The translations under genes were made by a program, and so were the position numbers. A stretch of 64,000 bases of DNA, taken from NCBI GenBank assembly GCA_020536535.1, contig JAHLWZ010000702.1, positions 5,452 through 69,451 of the forward strand, in the 5' to 3' direction. The stretch comes from Pelomyxa schiedti (Eukaryota; Evosea; Pelobiontida; Pelomyxidae). Below the pieces are notes generated by a model. It did not search any database. It saw nothing but the letters and a program-made list of their open reading frames with translations, and was not told where the DNA came from. Shown piece after piece: positions 10,262-22,068 of this stretch (its first letter is position 1; each line of letters starts with the position of its first letter).

Positions 10262-13200
10262 ATGGAACAACACGTTGCACGAAATCTCCTCAAGGCCGAG
10301 GAATCTTGCCTATTCGTGTGACATCACCCAAACACCAATTTTCATCTTTCTTTTTTTGACACCACGTACATTCGTATCTGACAATGGCAGGCGTGCAATG
10401 CTAATGCTGTCGCGATTGCCGTTTTGGGAAATGGCTCACACGACGATAGAATTATTATAGCTGTTGTAGTCAATAATGCAAACAAATCTAAAGCGTACAT
10501 CACCCTTATTATGCTTGAGATTTGTTAACATTCCAAATAGGGTTTTTATTCTGTCGAAGAAAGCGAATTCTGACGCATACTTACTGAAAGAAGCTTTGCC
10601 AATTTTTGAGGATATGGCATTTTCGGTTCGATCAATCATTGTTATATTTTGCTCCTTATATAAAATTCAAGTATGACAGTGAACAGTCCACGTTGGTGGA
10701 TATCCGGTATCGTGATACTGGAAAAGTTTCCTATTTCGATCTCATTACATTTGCCAATTTGAAGGCTTTCGCAAATGTTATGGATGCAGCTGTCTCACAA
10801 GCACGTATGTTATTGTTCAAGTTACTTTTGCTTATGCACTCAACATCTGTAGAGAAAGTCAAATTCAATGAAACATGTGGGTCACATCAGTGGATGTCAA
10901 CGTACAAAGCAGGTTAGAACTGTTCGATTGTTTCATCTTTATTTTAACAAAAAAAAAAAAATCAGGGGTTTCACAGTCTGAGGGGGCCGAGTCTTCAATA
11001 TCCACTGAGACTGCTCAATGGTTGTCCAATTTACTAAAAAGTCGAGAACCAGAGTTCACAAGTAAACGGAATTTTCTGTGCGTCTAATCTCAAACACAAG
11101 CTGTAGGACTAATGTACTTCAGTGTTTTTGTTGGGACATGGAATGTGAATGGCCAGAAACCGCCTGTCAACTCGGAATTGGATTCTTGGTTGCTATCATC
11201 AAAGGGGCTTAAGATGCCTGACATTTACTTCATTGGGTACTGCATTAGATACTGTGAAGGTTTCTAAAAGAACGGGTAAAACCAGATTCCAAGAGCTTGA
11301 CAGATCAGTGGAAGGTCTCCTGGCGGGAGGTGATGTTTCTAGAGCTCAACTATGGAAGAATGCAATCCTCACTTCACTCAAGCGTGCTGGAGACTACGCA
11401 TTTGTGGGTTTGTGGTGTGTGTTGTGATGCATGTGACATTCTCTTTTAGAACTACTATGGAGCATGCCGATTAGCATAACCTATCCCACTAGGTCGCATT
11501 GAAGCAACTTGTCGGAGTGATTTTATACATTTTCATGAAGAAAGTGTATGCAAAGGAAGTTTCTTGTCCACAATCTTGCCTTGTACCAGTTGGAATCATG
11601 GGAATCATGGTAAAGTTGTTTCTTATTCGAAATATAACAGTGCAAATGTAGGGAAACAAAGGTGGTGTTGCTATTCGACTAAATTTGTTTGACAGCACTT
11701 TTTGTGTTGTAAACTCCCATCTGCATGCACATCATAGCAATGTGAACAGGAGAAATTCTGACTTCAAAGAAATTTCCTCTCGTATGCAATTCTCAGGGGC
11801 GTATCACACCATATTTGACCATGAGTATGACCTTGAAGTTTTTTGACAGAACAAGTTGCAGTACAAGCTAATTCAACCTGATAGGTACCTGTTCTGGATG
11901 GGTGACCTCAATTACCGCGTGGATCTTCCTGATAACGAGATACGAGAAAAAATTGCCAAGCAAGATTGGCAACATTTAATGGCTGGAGACCAAGTTACCT
12001 TCCTTGACTTATTGGTGTTATTAATTTTTCCAAGTTAAAACAACAAATGGCGGCAGGGCAAGCCTTTGAATCCTTCCAAGAACAGGAAGTTCGGTTTGCT
12101 CCAACATACAAAGTAGTTGTCTTCTTCTGCCCGCACTTTGAAACATGTCTTAGTATGTAAACAATAGTCTGGAATATGTCTTTGAAAAAGAACGTTCCCC
12201 TGGGTACTGTGATAGAGTTCTTTGGATAGCACAAGATCCTAAAGCAATTTCTGCACTATCATACTTACGGTACGGTAACCATTATATGGATGATCTCAAA
12301 CATCAAACATTTAGTCACGAACTTCTCATTTCTGATCATAGACCAGTGTCTGCTCTATTTCAGCTCCCTGTATTTAGTGCACATAACTTTTTCTGCTAAA
12401 TTAAATCTCCTTCAGGTCAAGAGTATAGCATATCAGTCAAGAGAAAGAGTTCTGCAAGATCTTTTGAAACAACTTGACACAATGGAAAACGAACGTCATC
12501 CAATTGCTACAGTATCAACAAATGACCTCAACTTTGGGAAAGTAGCCTACATGAAGCAATGTGCTAGATCCGTTACCCTAAACAATACTGGCCAGGTTGA
12601 AACTTGAGTGGTCGGCCTCACAATCTCACTACATATTGCCAAGGTACACGCAAAGTGGTGGTTTATCCCTGTGAATAATGACCAAACTTACTGTCCACGC
12701 TGGTTGACTATACACCCCCACAGCGGACTGTTAGAGCCGGGGGCAAGAATTGTGATAGACGTTAAACTCAATGTGGACAGCACCTGCGCGGCCCAAATGT
12801 CTTCGTCCACTCAGACAGAACACATTCTCATACTTCATGTGGAGAATGGAAAAGATTATTTTGTGAGTGCATACCCTTTATTATGGACTTACACCTGTAG
12901 ATAACCATCACATGTGAATATATGGCTTCTTGTTTTGGCTCATCCCTTGAGAAACTTGTTTTGTTCCCTGGGCCACTACGTTCATCTCAACCCCTTCCCT
13001 CCTCGGCAACCGAAAAATTGCCTATCCCGAAGGAATTGTGGAGAGTAGTGGACTACATTTTTCGCAATGGCCTACAGGAGGTTCTCCCTCCCTCCAAGGA
13101 AAGACTTCTAACGAAAGTGATAAGCCACATATTTTTAACGTGTCTGGCGAGCCATCTGAAATCGAGAAAATTCGAGAATGCCTTGATACTGGGAAAAGCT

Positions 13201-14182
13201 TTGCCACTTTTAGTATGACTCCTTTGGCTCCAAATGCACTCACAAAAAACATTTAGATTTTAGTCCACATTCAATGGCAGAAGTTTTATTAAGATTTTTG
13301 GAAAGTCTCTCAGAACCTGTCATTCCATTTTCCTCCTATAGAAAATGTCTTCAGGCTGTGTATGTAATTGTGCGAATAGATTTTCATGAATGTCTTTGGG
13401 TTTGGGTGGTTCTATGCCCATTTATTCACTTTCTGGCACAGAATGTCCTACTCCACCTGCTGCCAGTACGTCCGCGAGGGGGACCCTAGTCACGTCAATG
13501 TATTCTTCTACCTTGTGGCATTCCTGAAAGAGCTGCTGGCCTGTGGTGAACAAAATCACGTAAAGCCTCAAAAACTAGGTTAAATGTGCTACCTCCCAGC
13601 CTACTTCTCACAAAGTACACAGCATGGCTTTTCGGAACTGTTATGCTTCGTAATCCTCCGGAATCCCCAGAGGAGATGGGTGATTCCGACCTGTGCACCA
13701 AGTTCCTTCTACAATTCCTCGAAGATGATTCCGCTGTAACGCATATTACAAGCAGCCACCACGGCAGTCGCACACCAACAACATCCGCAACCCCCGTCAC
13801 GTCAACATCCTCATCAGCAATGACACCTCCACCCGCCACTCCAGCACCCACCCCATCCACCCCCTACAGCACTTCATACACAGCCCACGCCACATCAACC
13901 TCAACACCCGAGCAACAACAAACCGCAGACCCACCCAACACGCCCAACACAACACCCACCCACATATCCTCATCACCAATCCCTCCCAGCCAACAACAGC
14001 TCACATCAACAACGCAGCTGTCCACCACACCCGTGCTATCTGCCACCCCACAGATGCCCACGCCCGGCACTACCCCCGTTAGTTCCTCTCCCCCCCTCAC
14101 TCCTCCTCTGTCCCAGTCTCCCCTCCTCGTTCCCACCACCCCTTCCATCCCCTTCCCTGACTCCGAATTTGACGACTCCTAA
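10262..14182 (+). CDS. OCRL/INPP5B-like inositol polyphosphate 5-phosphatase with ASH and RhoGAP domains
   Basis: Removes the 5-phosphate of PI(4,5)P2 and PI(3,4,5)P3 in the family; expected on endosomes, Golgi and plasma membrane. Domain order: a divergent N-terminal PH-like region (about 10.3-10.8 kb); 5-phosphatase domain (about 11.1-12.4 kb) with VFVGTWNVNGQKPP, GNKGGVAIRLNLFDS, NSHLHAH, WMGDLNYRVD and SDHRPVSALF; ASH domain (about 12.5-12.9 kb, KWWFIPVND-like core); RhoGAP domain (about 12.9-13.7 kb, MAEVLLRFLESLSEPVIP). The last 150 residues are a Ser/Thr/Pro-rich tail I have not seen described in OCRL. Catalytic residues of the phosphatase are intact. Exon 1 (MEQHVARNLLKAEES) and the exact join near 10.45-10.56 kb are my least certain calls. 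It converges on the TKL kinase. Confidence 0.88.
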
Positions 14183-14393
14183 ACCAATTGAGCCAAACTC
14201 CCAACCGAGTTAGTTCCAGTAACTTCTTTTTGCAGTGGTTTTTTTTGAGGTGTTCTTCAACAATCAAATAGTATCCTTTTTTACATACAGTGGTAGGGTA
14301 AAAACAGTTTGTTTTAGTGTGGTGCTGGATATAAATATTACCAAGTTGAGCATAAAATCTGTGTGGGAATCAGACAGAACGAAAATGCGCAAG

Positions 14394-17300
14394 TCAAATG
14401 CATACACGAAATTCCTCTAGTTGCTGTATACATTGTGTTGCGCTGGGTCTTTTGGCAGGCTGAGGAGACCAGCAGGCTCTTATAAGTTCAGCAAAAGGTT
14501 CAGGACAACGTGTATTTATGGTGGGGCTGTGGTAAAGTAAGTGCCGGGAGTGGTTTTAAGGGGAAGACCGTAAGTTCTTCTCCGAAGCTTGCACGAGGAT
14601 TTGGAAGTCGAAGTGTATATACACATACTCGGCAAAGGGGACAGCATACTTTCCAGACAAAAGTCTCTCAACAAGTTCCCACATAATTATGCCCATGCTG
14701 TAAACGTCTGAGGCAGTTGTGAAGCTTGTTCCCTGGTATACTAAAGAGAAAGCATGAGAAATGTCAAGCAAATGTTCACTTTACATTCCGGGGCGCAATA
14801 ATTCATGGTACCAACGAGCCTACCCAAAGTTGATTTGTTGGTACTTGTTTGAAACCGGGAAAGACTGAAAGACATAATAGATTAACAACAGTTTTCCCTC
14901 AAGAAATACTAACACACCCGAAGTCAGCAACTTTGACAATAAGTTTTTTGGTGACCTGCTAAAATTGAGTGATAAACAAGCACATTGGGAATGGTACAAG
15001 CAAGTTGAGGCTTTTCAAGTCTCTGTGCATGATAGCTGGCTCTCGCTTATGAAGGAACTCAAGGCCAGAAAATGCTTGTTGTGAGAACTCCACTACACGG
15101 GCCCACGTGAACTGCACATCTGGTTCAGACATCAGGTGAACGAGGGTGCCCCTGGAAGACAAAATGGATGTTGAGATGCTACAAATCAAGGGATGCAAGT
15201 TAACCTGTGACACATTTCCATTACCATACACAGCCGACTTTCTACACAGGCCCCAAAAAAGGCCACCAAGTTTGGATGATTTATGGATCTTGTGGGTTTA
15301 AGTGACATTACAAGTGTTGCGAGATCGTCTAACCGTAGTATTGCACACTCTTTCTTGAATTCATCTATAACCTTCCCATCCAAGCAAGTGCTTTTCAAAA
15401 CTTTCACTGCAACTATCTTTCCGGCGTACTTTGCTTTATAAACCTTAGCAAACGTACCTGAGCTAATTTTACTAATATACTTAATCTGGAAGAAGTCTTT
15501 AGACAAGTCTATCGTAGGGGTTACTGACTTGCTCTTCTGGGATCCAAGATGTTTTCTCAGATGGGTTGTCAATCAAAATCGCAGTCGATGTTAAAGAAAC
15601 CTTATCTGTGCGCTTGGCCCCTAAAAAAGGTATTAAGCTGGGACAGGAGGAAAAGAGAATTAACCAATAGTGTTATCAACTAAAATATAAAGCTTCTTTG
15701 TTTTTTCCATCCCATTGACAAGAGTTTGCAGTACAACATCAGTTTCTACCTGACAGGCACTGGACTCAATTGACTCGGGTGTAATGGGACAAGATGGGTC
15801 CGCCTGTCCATCCATAATAAATAAACGGTAACTGATTTTTGTGAAAACCTGAACAAAGAAAGTCAGGTCAGTACCTTCTTTCTGAGGCATCTTCACATGT
15901 GTCAAATTCACTAAACCTGTCACAAAGATCCGAAGCCGTACACGTGTGGTCGATGGCCATTGTCCAGCAGGTTTCAGTGCCTGCATCCAAGAAATGTAGT
16001 TGTATCAGTGTCTGAATTGAAGTGAGAGTCGGGTTGTGACATCATGGAGACTGAGGTCTTTACGAGATTTGTGGGATTTTTCTTTCCAGTTGCAAGGCGG
16101 CGGGGTTGAGTTTCTCCAAAAGGTATAACTTTTTGGGGCACTTTTTTAATGGTCGTTATCTTCTTGGGGGCTTCTTCGGCAGCTGCCGCTGTTTTTCTGT
16201 GATGAGATGAGCTAGGGCGGTGGCCATGACTGTGGTGATGTGTTTCTTTGGAAGGTTCTTCTCCAGGAGGGTCCGCACATGTTTCACTCTGACAATTTGT
16301 TAATTCAGAACAGAAGAGAACTGCTTACAGGCGGAGGGGCGTCTCTTTTTGAATAGCGTTTGAGACTAATTGTGCAATTGGAGAAAATAAATTAGTTTGG
16401 AATCAAGACTGGTGGAATGAACCTTATCGGGGCAGGAGAGGCTAACTGTGCATTTGGTTGGTTCGAAGGAGCACTTGATTTCCCTCCCGGTGAGATTGTA
16501 GGTTCTGGTTTTTTGTTGTTATGTTGTTAGAATACAGAAGTGCTGTTCAAACCTGACAGAAGTGAATGTAGTGTCGGAGAAAATTCGGAATGCCTTCGGG
16601 TGTGCCGAGATTTTTGAGCGAAGTCAAAGTTAGAAGGGGTTTTTGGGGTTTCACTGTAATCTTTGCTGCGAGAAGTATCTTCCTGCGTTGGGACATTGCC
16701 ACTTGAAGGCAAATTAGATTCATTGGTGTTGCTAGCAGGTCTGGTAGGAGAATCGGATAACTCGACAACATCTGCACTCACGGCAAGTGCACTGGTTTTG
16801 CGTGGTTTCCCGTGGAGGGGTGTATGCGATGTGGTCGTGCAGGAAGAGGGTCCTCTCCCTGCAGACTCAGAAACTGTACCAGCGTTAAGTGAAACAGGGC
16901 AGATTTGGTCAGAGTGGCTTCCACCATTTGTTGAATTGGTGTTAGTCTCTTCTTCACCTGGCCTCAGTGGTGACGGCTCTTCCATTGTTATATTTGACTG
17001 CAAGGGTGAAGGCATTTTCAAGGTTTGAGAATGGACTGCTGAAGGTGATCCCGATTGCGTTGCTTGTGTGGTTGACGAGGCTACTGGTGAACTTGTGAAA
17101 GCATAAGGAAGAGACATACGCCAGGAACGGCGATTAGCTCCCACTGTACCAGCTCGTTCTCTCAAGAGAAGAGATGGGGGAAGTGGAGAAGGAGAGGGCT
17201 GGGTGCTATCAGCGTTTGGTTGAGGTGTAAGTTGTGTTGGAGTGGTTGCTGCAGGTGATGATGTAGAGTTTGATGAAGGTGATCCCAAGTTTTTAGGTGT

Positions 17301-17645
17301 AGCGACAGTGTTAATGCCATCCTTAAAGTTCAGAGGGACAGCATCTGATTTTCTGCGTAAATGTATGTGTATATGTGGATGCAAAACTGTGTTGCTCCGT
17401 TTGCGGTGGGGATCTTCTGGTGTTGTTGTCGAGGCAGAAGTTTGTGGTGGTACGCTGTTTGCTTCCGCTTCCTGTCGCAGTGCCTCGGCCCATTCTTGAC
17501 GATTATAGAGCTTAGTTGGCAAACTGTGGCGTTTGTCGCGGGCCGACGAACGGAGTGCCTCTATCGAATCCGCCCCTTGTGCAGCGCTCGCTTCCACATA
17601 ACGCGAGATCTCGTCCTCGGTCCCGTGTGTGGCGTGGTTTCCCAT
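14394..17645 (-). CDS. TKL-group protein kinase with long Ser/Thr/Pro-rich N-terminus
   Basis: The first exon (17645 to about 16550) encodes some 360 low-complexity residues starting MGNHATHGTEDE, including HPHIHIHLRRKSD. Ser/Pro and His/Lys-rich linkers follow, then a segment of about 100 residues (about 15.98-15.66 kb) I cannot assign. The kinase domain runs from about 15.5 kb: glycine loop ISSGTFAKVYKAKYAG, VAVKVL lysine, HRDLKSLNLL, VADFG, GTMNYCAPE, SDVYSMGIIMWELVE. The frame has a TAA at 14556, but a 42-nt GT-AG intron there restores NLRPTINTRCPEPFAELI and RACWSPQPAKRPSA, completing subdomain XI and ending at 14394. All catalytic residues are present, so it should be active. Substrates unknown. 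N-terminal myristoylation is possible. Confidence 0.85.
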
Positions 17646-18062
17646 AGTATCTTAGGGACGACTTCACTCTCTGGGTGTACTTCCCAGATGCAACGCACAC
17701 TCTTCAGCAACAAAGACGTATTTAATTATTTACTATTTTATTCGGTATTTGTTGGCGAGTGCTGTTTAGTTTCTGCTGAGGTTTGTTACAGAATTTGCCT
17801 GCTGGGCACCAACTAGGGTGTCGCTGTTTGCTGTTGGTTGCGGTGTTACGATCGATCTAAATTTCGCCCGTTGGCGTATCTTTTTTGGTTTTGTGTGTTT
17901 GTGGCAGTTTATCTCTAAAAAGTAACAGCGAAGGGCCAGAGAAAAAATGGTCAATTCACGGCCAAGATTCGCAGTTTGCATTTGGTGTTGTAAGCGGAAG
18001 AAAAAAGCATCGGTATGCCAAAGATGGGAACAAGCAGATCTTGGGGTTACTTCCACTCCCCG
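17646..18062. other. Intergenic region between two minus-strand genes
   Basis: Downstream of the DUF2009 gene and upstream of the TKL kinase. It presumably holds the kinase promoter and the DUF2009 3' end. Short frames here match nothing and I see no other feature. Confidence 0.4.
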
Positions 18063-21000
18063 TCAAACCCAGTGAAGCCAGATAGGAGGAACACTGCGTA
18101 GAATTCCTTCTGGTCCAAGTGGTTGCACCAATTCCACGCACTGGTTAGCCTTCCATCAATGCCTGAACTCTTGGGTTAGTTGTGGGAAAATAGCACCAGA
18201 GTACACACATGAGCCGGCATCGTAAAAGTTATCTGCTCCACTCCCGTCTAGTAGAAAGGGTCAGTGTCAGGTACAACAGTAAAGGGCAACACACCAAATG
18301 CGTGCTTGAAGAAATCGGAAAGAATCTTTCGGGTAAGCTCTTGATTGCTTCCGAAAGTTTGTTGGAAATAACGAGCAACCAGTTTGGATCCAGTAAGCTG
18401 ATCGAGCCTCGAAAGCGTGATGATGATTGGATTTAGAATTCTAGGCACTTGGGTGTACTTGTCAATGAAATTCAGTGCATTTGGTACGTTGTGATCGCCT
18501 GGATACTCCTGTAAGATGGAATTCGATGAAAAATTGAGATACCCAAGTGGATAACAGAAGAGCCAACCCATGAGCCAACGCGTTGTTGTGTGGTGTGAAG
18601 AATAGTGTGCATGGCACGATAGATTTGTGGTGAGCTTTGAACTCTATTAAGTCCCTGCCCTGTGTCCTTCAATTCATATGCATTCCCTGGTCTAAGACGG
18701 TAATGATTTTTTCTACATGTGGCAGTTGATTTTTCTACTTACTTGAGCATATCTTCCTCAGCCATTATCCATAGTTTGAACATGTTATGCTGAATTTCTC
18801 TCCAAAGCGTCAAAGACTGCAGCACGTAAAGGTACTGTTTGTCATGCGAATGGGATAACCTTGAACCATCCTGACCACCTGGTCAAATTTGAGTGACAGT
18901 TTTCATGTTACATTTATTATTACTTTCAGATACCGTATATTGCAAGGGAGTAAAGAGGGTCAGACTGTCTATTTCCAAACATTTCTTTTAGGTACTCTAT
19001 GGTCTTGTCGATAGGGTCACGATTGCAACGCAAAAAACTTGCCGAAGAGTCAAACAAAGAAAAAAAAAACTTCTGAAAATGATACCTATTGTTATCACAT
19101 ATGGAATACAGACATGTTTTTATCTGGTTTGGAGTAATCTTGGTACCGTTCATGTACCTTCGAGCAATTGTCTCTATTGCTCGCTCTTTTGTCTTGATTT
19201 CTCTTTGTATATCTGCACGTGTTTTATTCTGAAGAGATGATTACTTTAACTTTGAATATCGTTGTTGAAGAAACCTTCGCTGGGACAACTTCATTAGTTG
19301 CTACTACAATGTACTCATCAGATAGAACCCCCTAAGTATGTGTTAACAGTTTTCAGTATTGTATTTGTGGGAAACCAATGCTCCTCGTTGTTCCAAAAAT
19401 GAATAGACAGTTACAATTGGTTTGATGAGATTAATTCCCAGCATTTCCTGCACAGAGTTAAGCTTAGGAAATCAAAGAGACTTACCTGTAGAGATGGTGT
19501 ACAGCTATCTTGAAGCAGATACACAAGCATAGTGTATTGTGTACGCATTTTTTCTGGTATTTGGTCAGCAAGTTTGGGGGGGTTCTGGGTAGAATAACCA
19601 GGATTCATTATTTTGTGCCTTCGTCCAATTTCGAAGACTTGTTGGAAAAAAGTTTCGTGTTTTGTGAAGTCTCTGCTTGCCAGGACTGTCTTTTTGGTGG
19701 AGAAGTATCAAGGAGAGAAACAAAGTAAGACGGTAAGAAAAGTATAGACCACAATAATACCTGACCGCTTTTGATATTAACCGCAGCCAACAAGCCTGTT
19801 AAAACTGCAGTAATGTTTTTCACCTTGAGTATAAGTAAAGATATACAAAAATCAGGAATGTACCTGCTCTGATGCTCGAGCCGCGGGTAGCTTAAAACCA
19901 GAGACATCAATTCGGTTTGTGTATTTATTACTAGAAAGAATGGCTTCAAGAAGCCGCAATAGTTTTCGTTCCTCCTGCATCCAAAAATAAAAAGGAAGAA
20001 TAAGCCAGTCAGTTGTGACTTATGAGTGGTGACGGAAGAACCAAGGTAAGTCTCAAAGGAATATATTTGGCCCTCTCAAGTACACTCTCAGTCTCTTTGC
20101 TTCTCACATCCCGAGCTGATACTGGAGGTGGTTTGGTGATAACTTTTTGGTTTGATCTCAGGAAAGGAAAAGACAAGAACCCCCGTCCAACATCCTCACT
20201 GCCATTTAGAGCACTCGCAGATGTTTTTTGGGTCCTTGCGGCCGTGCTTGGTGATGGCGGTGCAGTGCGTTCTCGATTGCTTGTTGATTGCTTGGTGGCA
20301 GGGCCAGGGGCATTAGGAAGAGCCTGGGAGACGTGGGTGCTCCGAGAGCCTTTTCGGTGTAATGCAAAATAGCACAGCTGGCAGTATGTATCTCGACACT
20401 GGTTTTTAGGGGGTTGGATTGTATTATAACTTGTTTCGGTTTGTAGTGAACTCGTACCTGTTGGCACATTACAGTTGCCAGTTGATCTTCGCATTCAGCA
20501 CAATACCTTGGCTGCAAGATATTTAAGAGTCGATCATATCCCATAATCCACACTTACCCCTTTAGTGGCCGCATCACTGGAACTAGCCGTAGTAGCAGTT
20601 GCATTTGCATTTGCCGACGTATCCATGGGGTCGATTTCAGGAGGAGTGCTCGATGATGTCGTCGTGCAGTTGACAGGCAGCCGAGGCGGGGGCATTAGAA
20701 CGGGCGAGGGCACCCGCGCAGGGGGAGGCATGAGCTTGGGCGACGCGACGCGAGAGGGACGGGGAGAGCCAGGCGACGAGGGCGAGGACGGCGAGGACGA
20801 GGACGAGGACGAGGTGGTGGCAGTGGGTGTTGTCTTTTGGCGGGGAGAGGACATGACGATGGGTTGTGGTGAATCTCGCGGCACAGTGTTATCTGTCTCG
20901 CTCATCAGTGGTTGGGTATCGGTGCTGCCGCTGCTGCTGCTGCTGTCAGAGGGGGGGCTGCGTGTCTCTGGCGACGTCGATGTCATCACGGCGTCCCCCG

Positions 21001-21202
21001 ATGCTGTTGTCGACAATGTGAGTGGCGGCGGCGGTGCTTTGGTGATCGTAGTGGTTGTTGACTCGTCTGACATGGTTTCAGCCGCCGGCGACTCGTTGGA
21101 AAAGTGGAAGTTGGGGCGACGGGATTTGTGTTGGTGGTGTGTGGGAGTAGTACTCGTGTCCTCCGTGAAAACGACGCGTTTGGCTAGCGGTATTGGTTGC
21201 AT
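18063..21202 (-). CDS. DUF2009/UPF0652 family protein with N-terminal B-box-like zinc finger
   Basis: The first exon starts at ATG 21202 (MQPIPLAKRVVFTED) and is GC- and Ser/Pro-rich. A zinc-binding segment follows, with CAECEDQLATVMCQQ joined to CRDTYCQLCYFALHRK, spacing like a B-box. After a linker come the DUF2009 exons: RTQYTMLVYLLQDS, ERAIETIARRYMNGTKIT, DPIDKTIEYLKEMF, VGSWVGSSVIHLGDHNVPNA, FIDKYTQVPRILNPI, and the C-terminal GPEGILRSVPPIWLHWV with stop at 18063. I recognise the HLGDHNVPNALxFIDKY core as the family hallmark, known from fungi, plants and Dictyostelium with no defined biochemical role. At least a dozen short introns. The start is divergent from the small gene at 21427, 224 bp apart. 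Confidence 0.8.
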
Positions 21203-21426
21203 ATGCAGCGGGGCAGAGGTGGCAGAAGAGGAACAAAAATAAGGCAATCTAATTTATCGGAGTTAAGCAATTGTGATTGCACAAGACTCCCCTAGCGCAT
21301 ATAACTCCCGGTGGAATAGTGCTTGTAGCCCGTGCAACGACCAGATCCAGGTCCACCCCTGGGACAGACACTTGGACACTGAATCGATCGATCGATCTGG
21401 GAAAAGGACCACCATATCGAATCGGG

Positions 21427-21954
21427 ATGAGTAGCCGGGAAGCAGACGGCTCGTACGCTACGTATCTTACGGCCAAGCAGGCCGAGTTGAGCGACTCGTT
21501 TGTAGCGAGGATGTACGGCGCGCAGCCCGAGGTGTGGTCGCGCTACGGGGAGGCCGGCAAGGCGTCGTGCAAGAGGGACGCCAACACTCACTTCGTGTTT
21601 CTCGCCCAGTCGTTGGCAGCGGATCCGGGGCGAGATCCGTCGTGCGAATTCTCCGACTACGCCATTTGGGTTTGTGTGTTGCTTCAGATGCTGCGACTTC
21701 CCTGCAGCGCCGAGGACTTCTTGAAAAACCTCGGCGCCACCTGCGACGACTTTGAGCAGCGCGATTCGTCGTGCCCAAGAGGAATCTCTAACCGCGTGAA
21801 TTCCCTCATCGAAGCGGCAAGAAGGCGCATATTGGCAGCAACGGCTTCTGGATTGGACCAAGAACGAGACCGCAATGGCAAGAATATCATGGACATGTGC
21901 AAGGCGCTGTTGGACCGGCAAATTCCAAAGAAAACCTCCTTGGATGCTCTATGA
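21427..21954 (+). CDS. Small intronless protein resembling a bacterial cobalamin/heme-sensor N-terminal module
   Basis: A single 175-codon frame, ATG at 21427 (MSSREADGSY), GC-rich, no introns. The pattern TAKQAELSDSFVARMY, then QPEVWSRYGEAGKASCKRDA, then HFVFLAQSLAAD, then FSDYAIWVCVLLQM resembles an all-helical module I know from bacterial proteins annotated as B12-binding or sensor regulators (ERYG-x-x-G-x-x-x-C-x-x-D, then HxxYLAxALAA, then FxDYVxW). That likeness is from memory and unconfirmed. No B12-binding motif follows, so only the helical module is present. Ligand and function are unknown. The minus strand is also open here for 209 codons, but only the plus frame shows family-like content. 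It converges on the 4Fe-4S gene. Confidence 0.6.
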   Translation: MSSREADGSYATYLTAKQAELSDSFVARMYGAQPEVWSRYGEAGKASCKRDANTHFVFLAQSLAADPGRDPSCEFSDYAIWVCVLLQMLRLPCSAEDFLKNLGATCDDFEQRDSSCPRGISNRVNSLIEAARRRILAATASGLDQERDRNGKNIMDMCKALLDRQIPKKTSLDAL

Positions 21955-22068
21955 ACAATTGTATGTAGTGCCCGAACGAACAAACAAAAAAAAAAAAAAA
22001 AAATGTGTTGTATATTGCTCTGCTCTTCAAAATTTTTGTTTCCCGTTTTTTGGTGGTTCTCCTTGTAC

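Noticed and set aside
13797..14148. Minus-strand frames opposite the OCRL tail
   Set aside because: Mirror of the TP/SP-rich plus-strand coding sequence; the plus frame continues from the RhoGAP domain.
15660..15986. Possible Ras-association domain in the TKL kinase gene
   Set aside because: A tempting alternative frame needs a 26-nt intron that leads to a stop; the straight frame shows no recognisable domain.
20565..21242. 225-codon plus-strand frame
   Set aside because: Antisense of the Ser/Pro-rich first exon of the DUF2009 gene; it lacks an ATG start and shows only Gly/Val/Asp-rich content.
21292..21921. 209-codon minus-strand frame opposite the small gene
   Set aside because: The plus frame has regular helical content and resemblance to a known module; the minus frame is Arg/Cys-rich.
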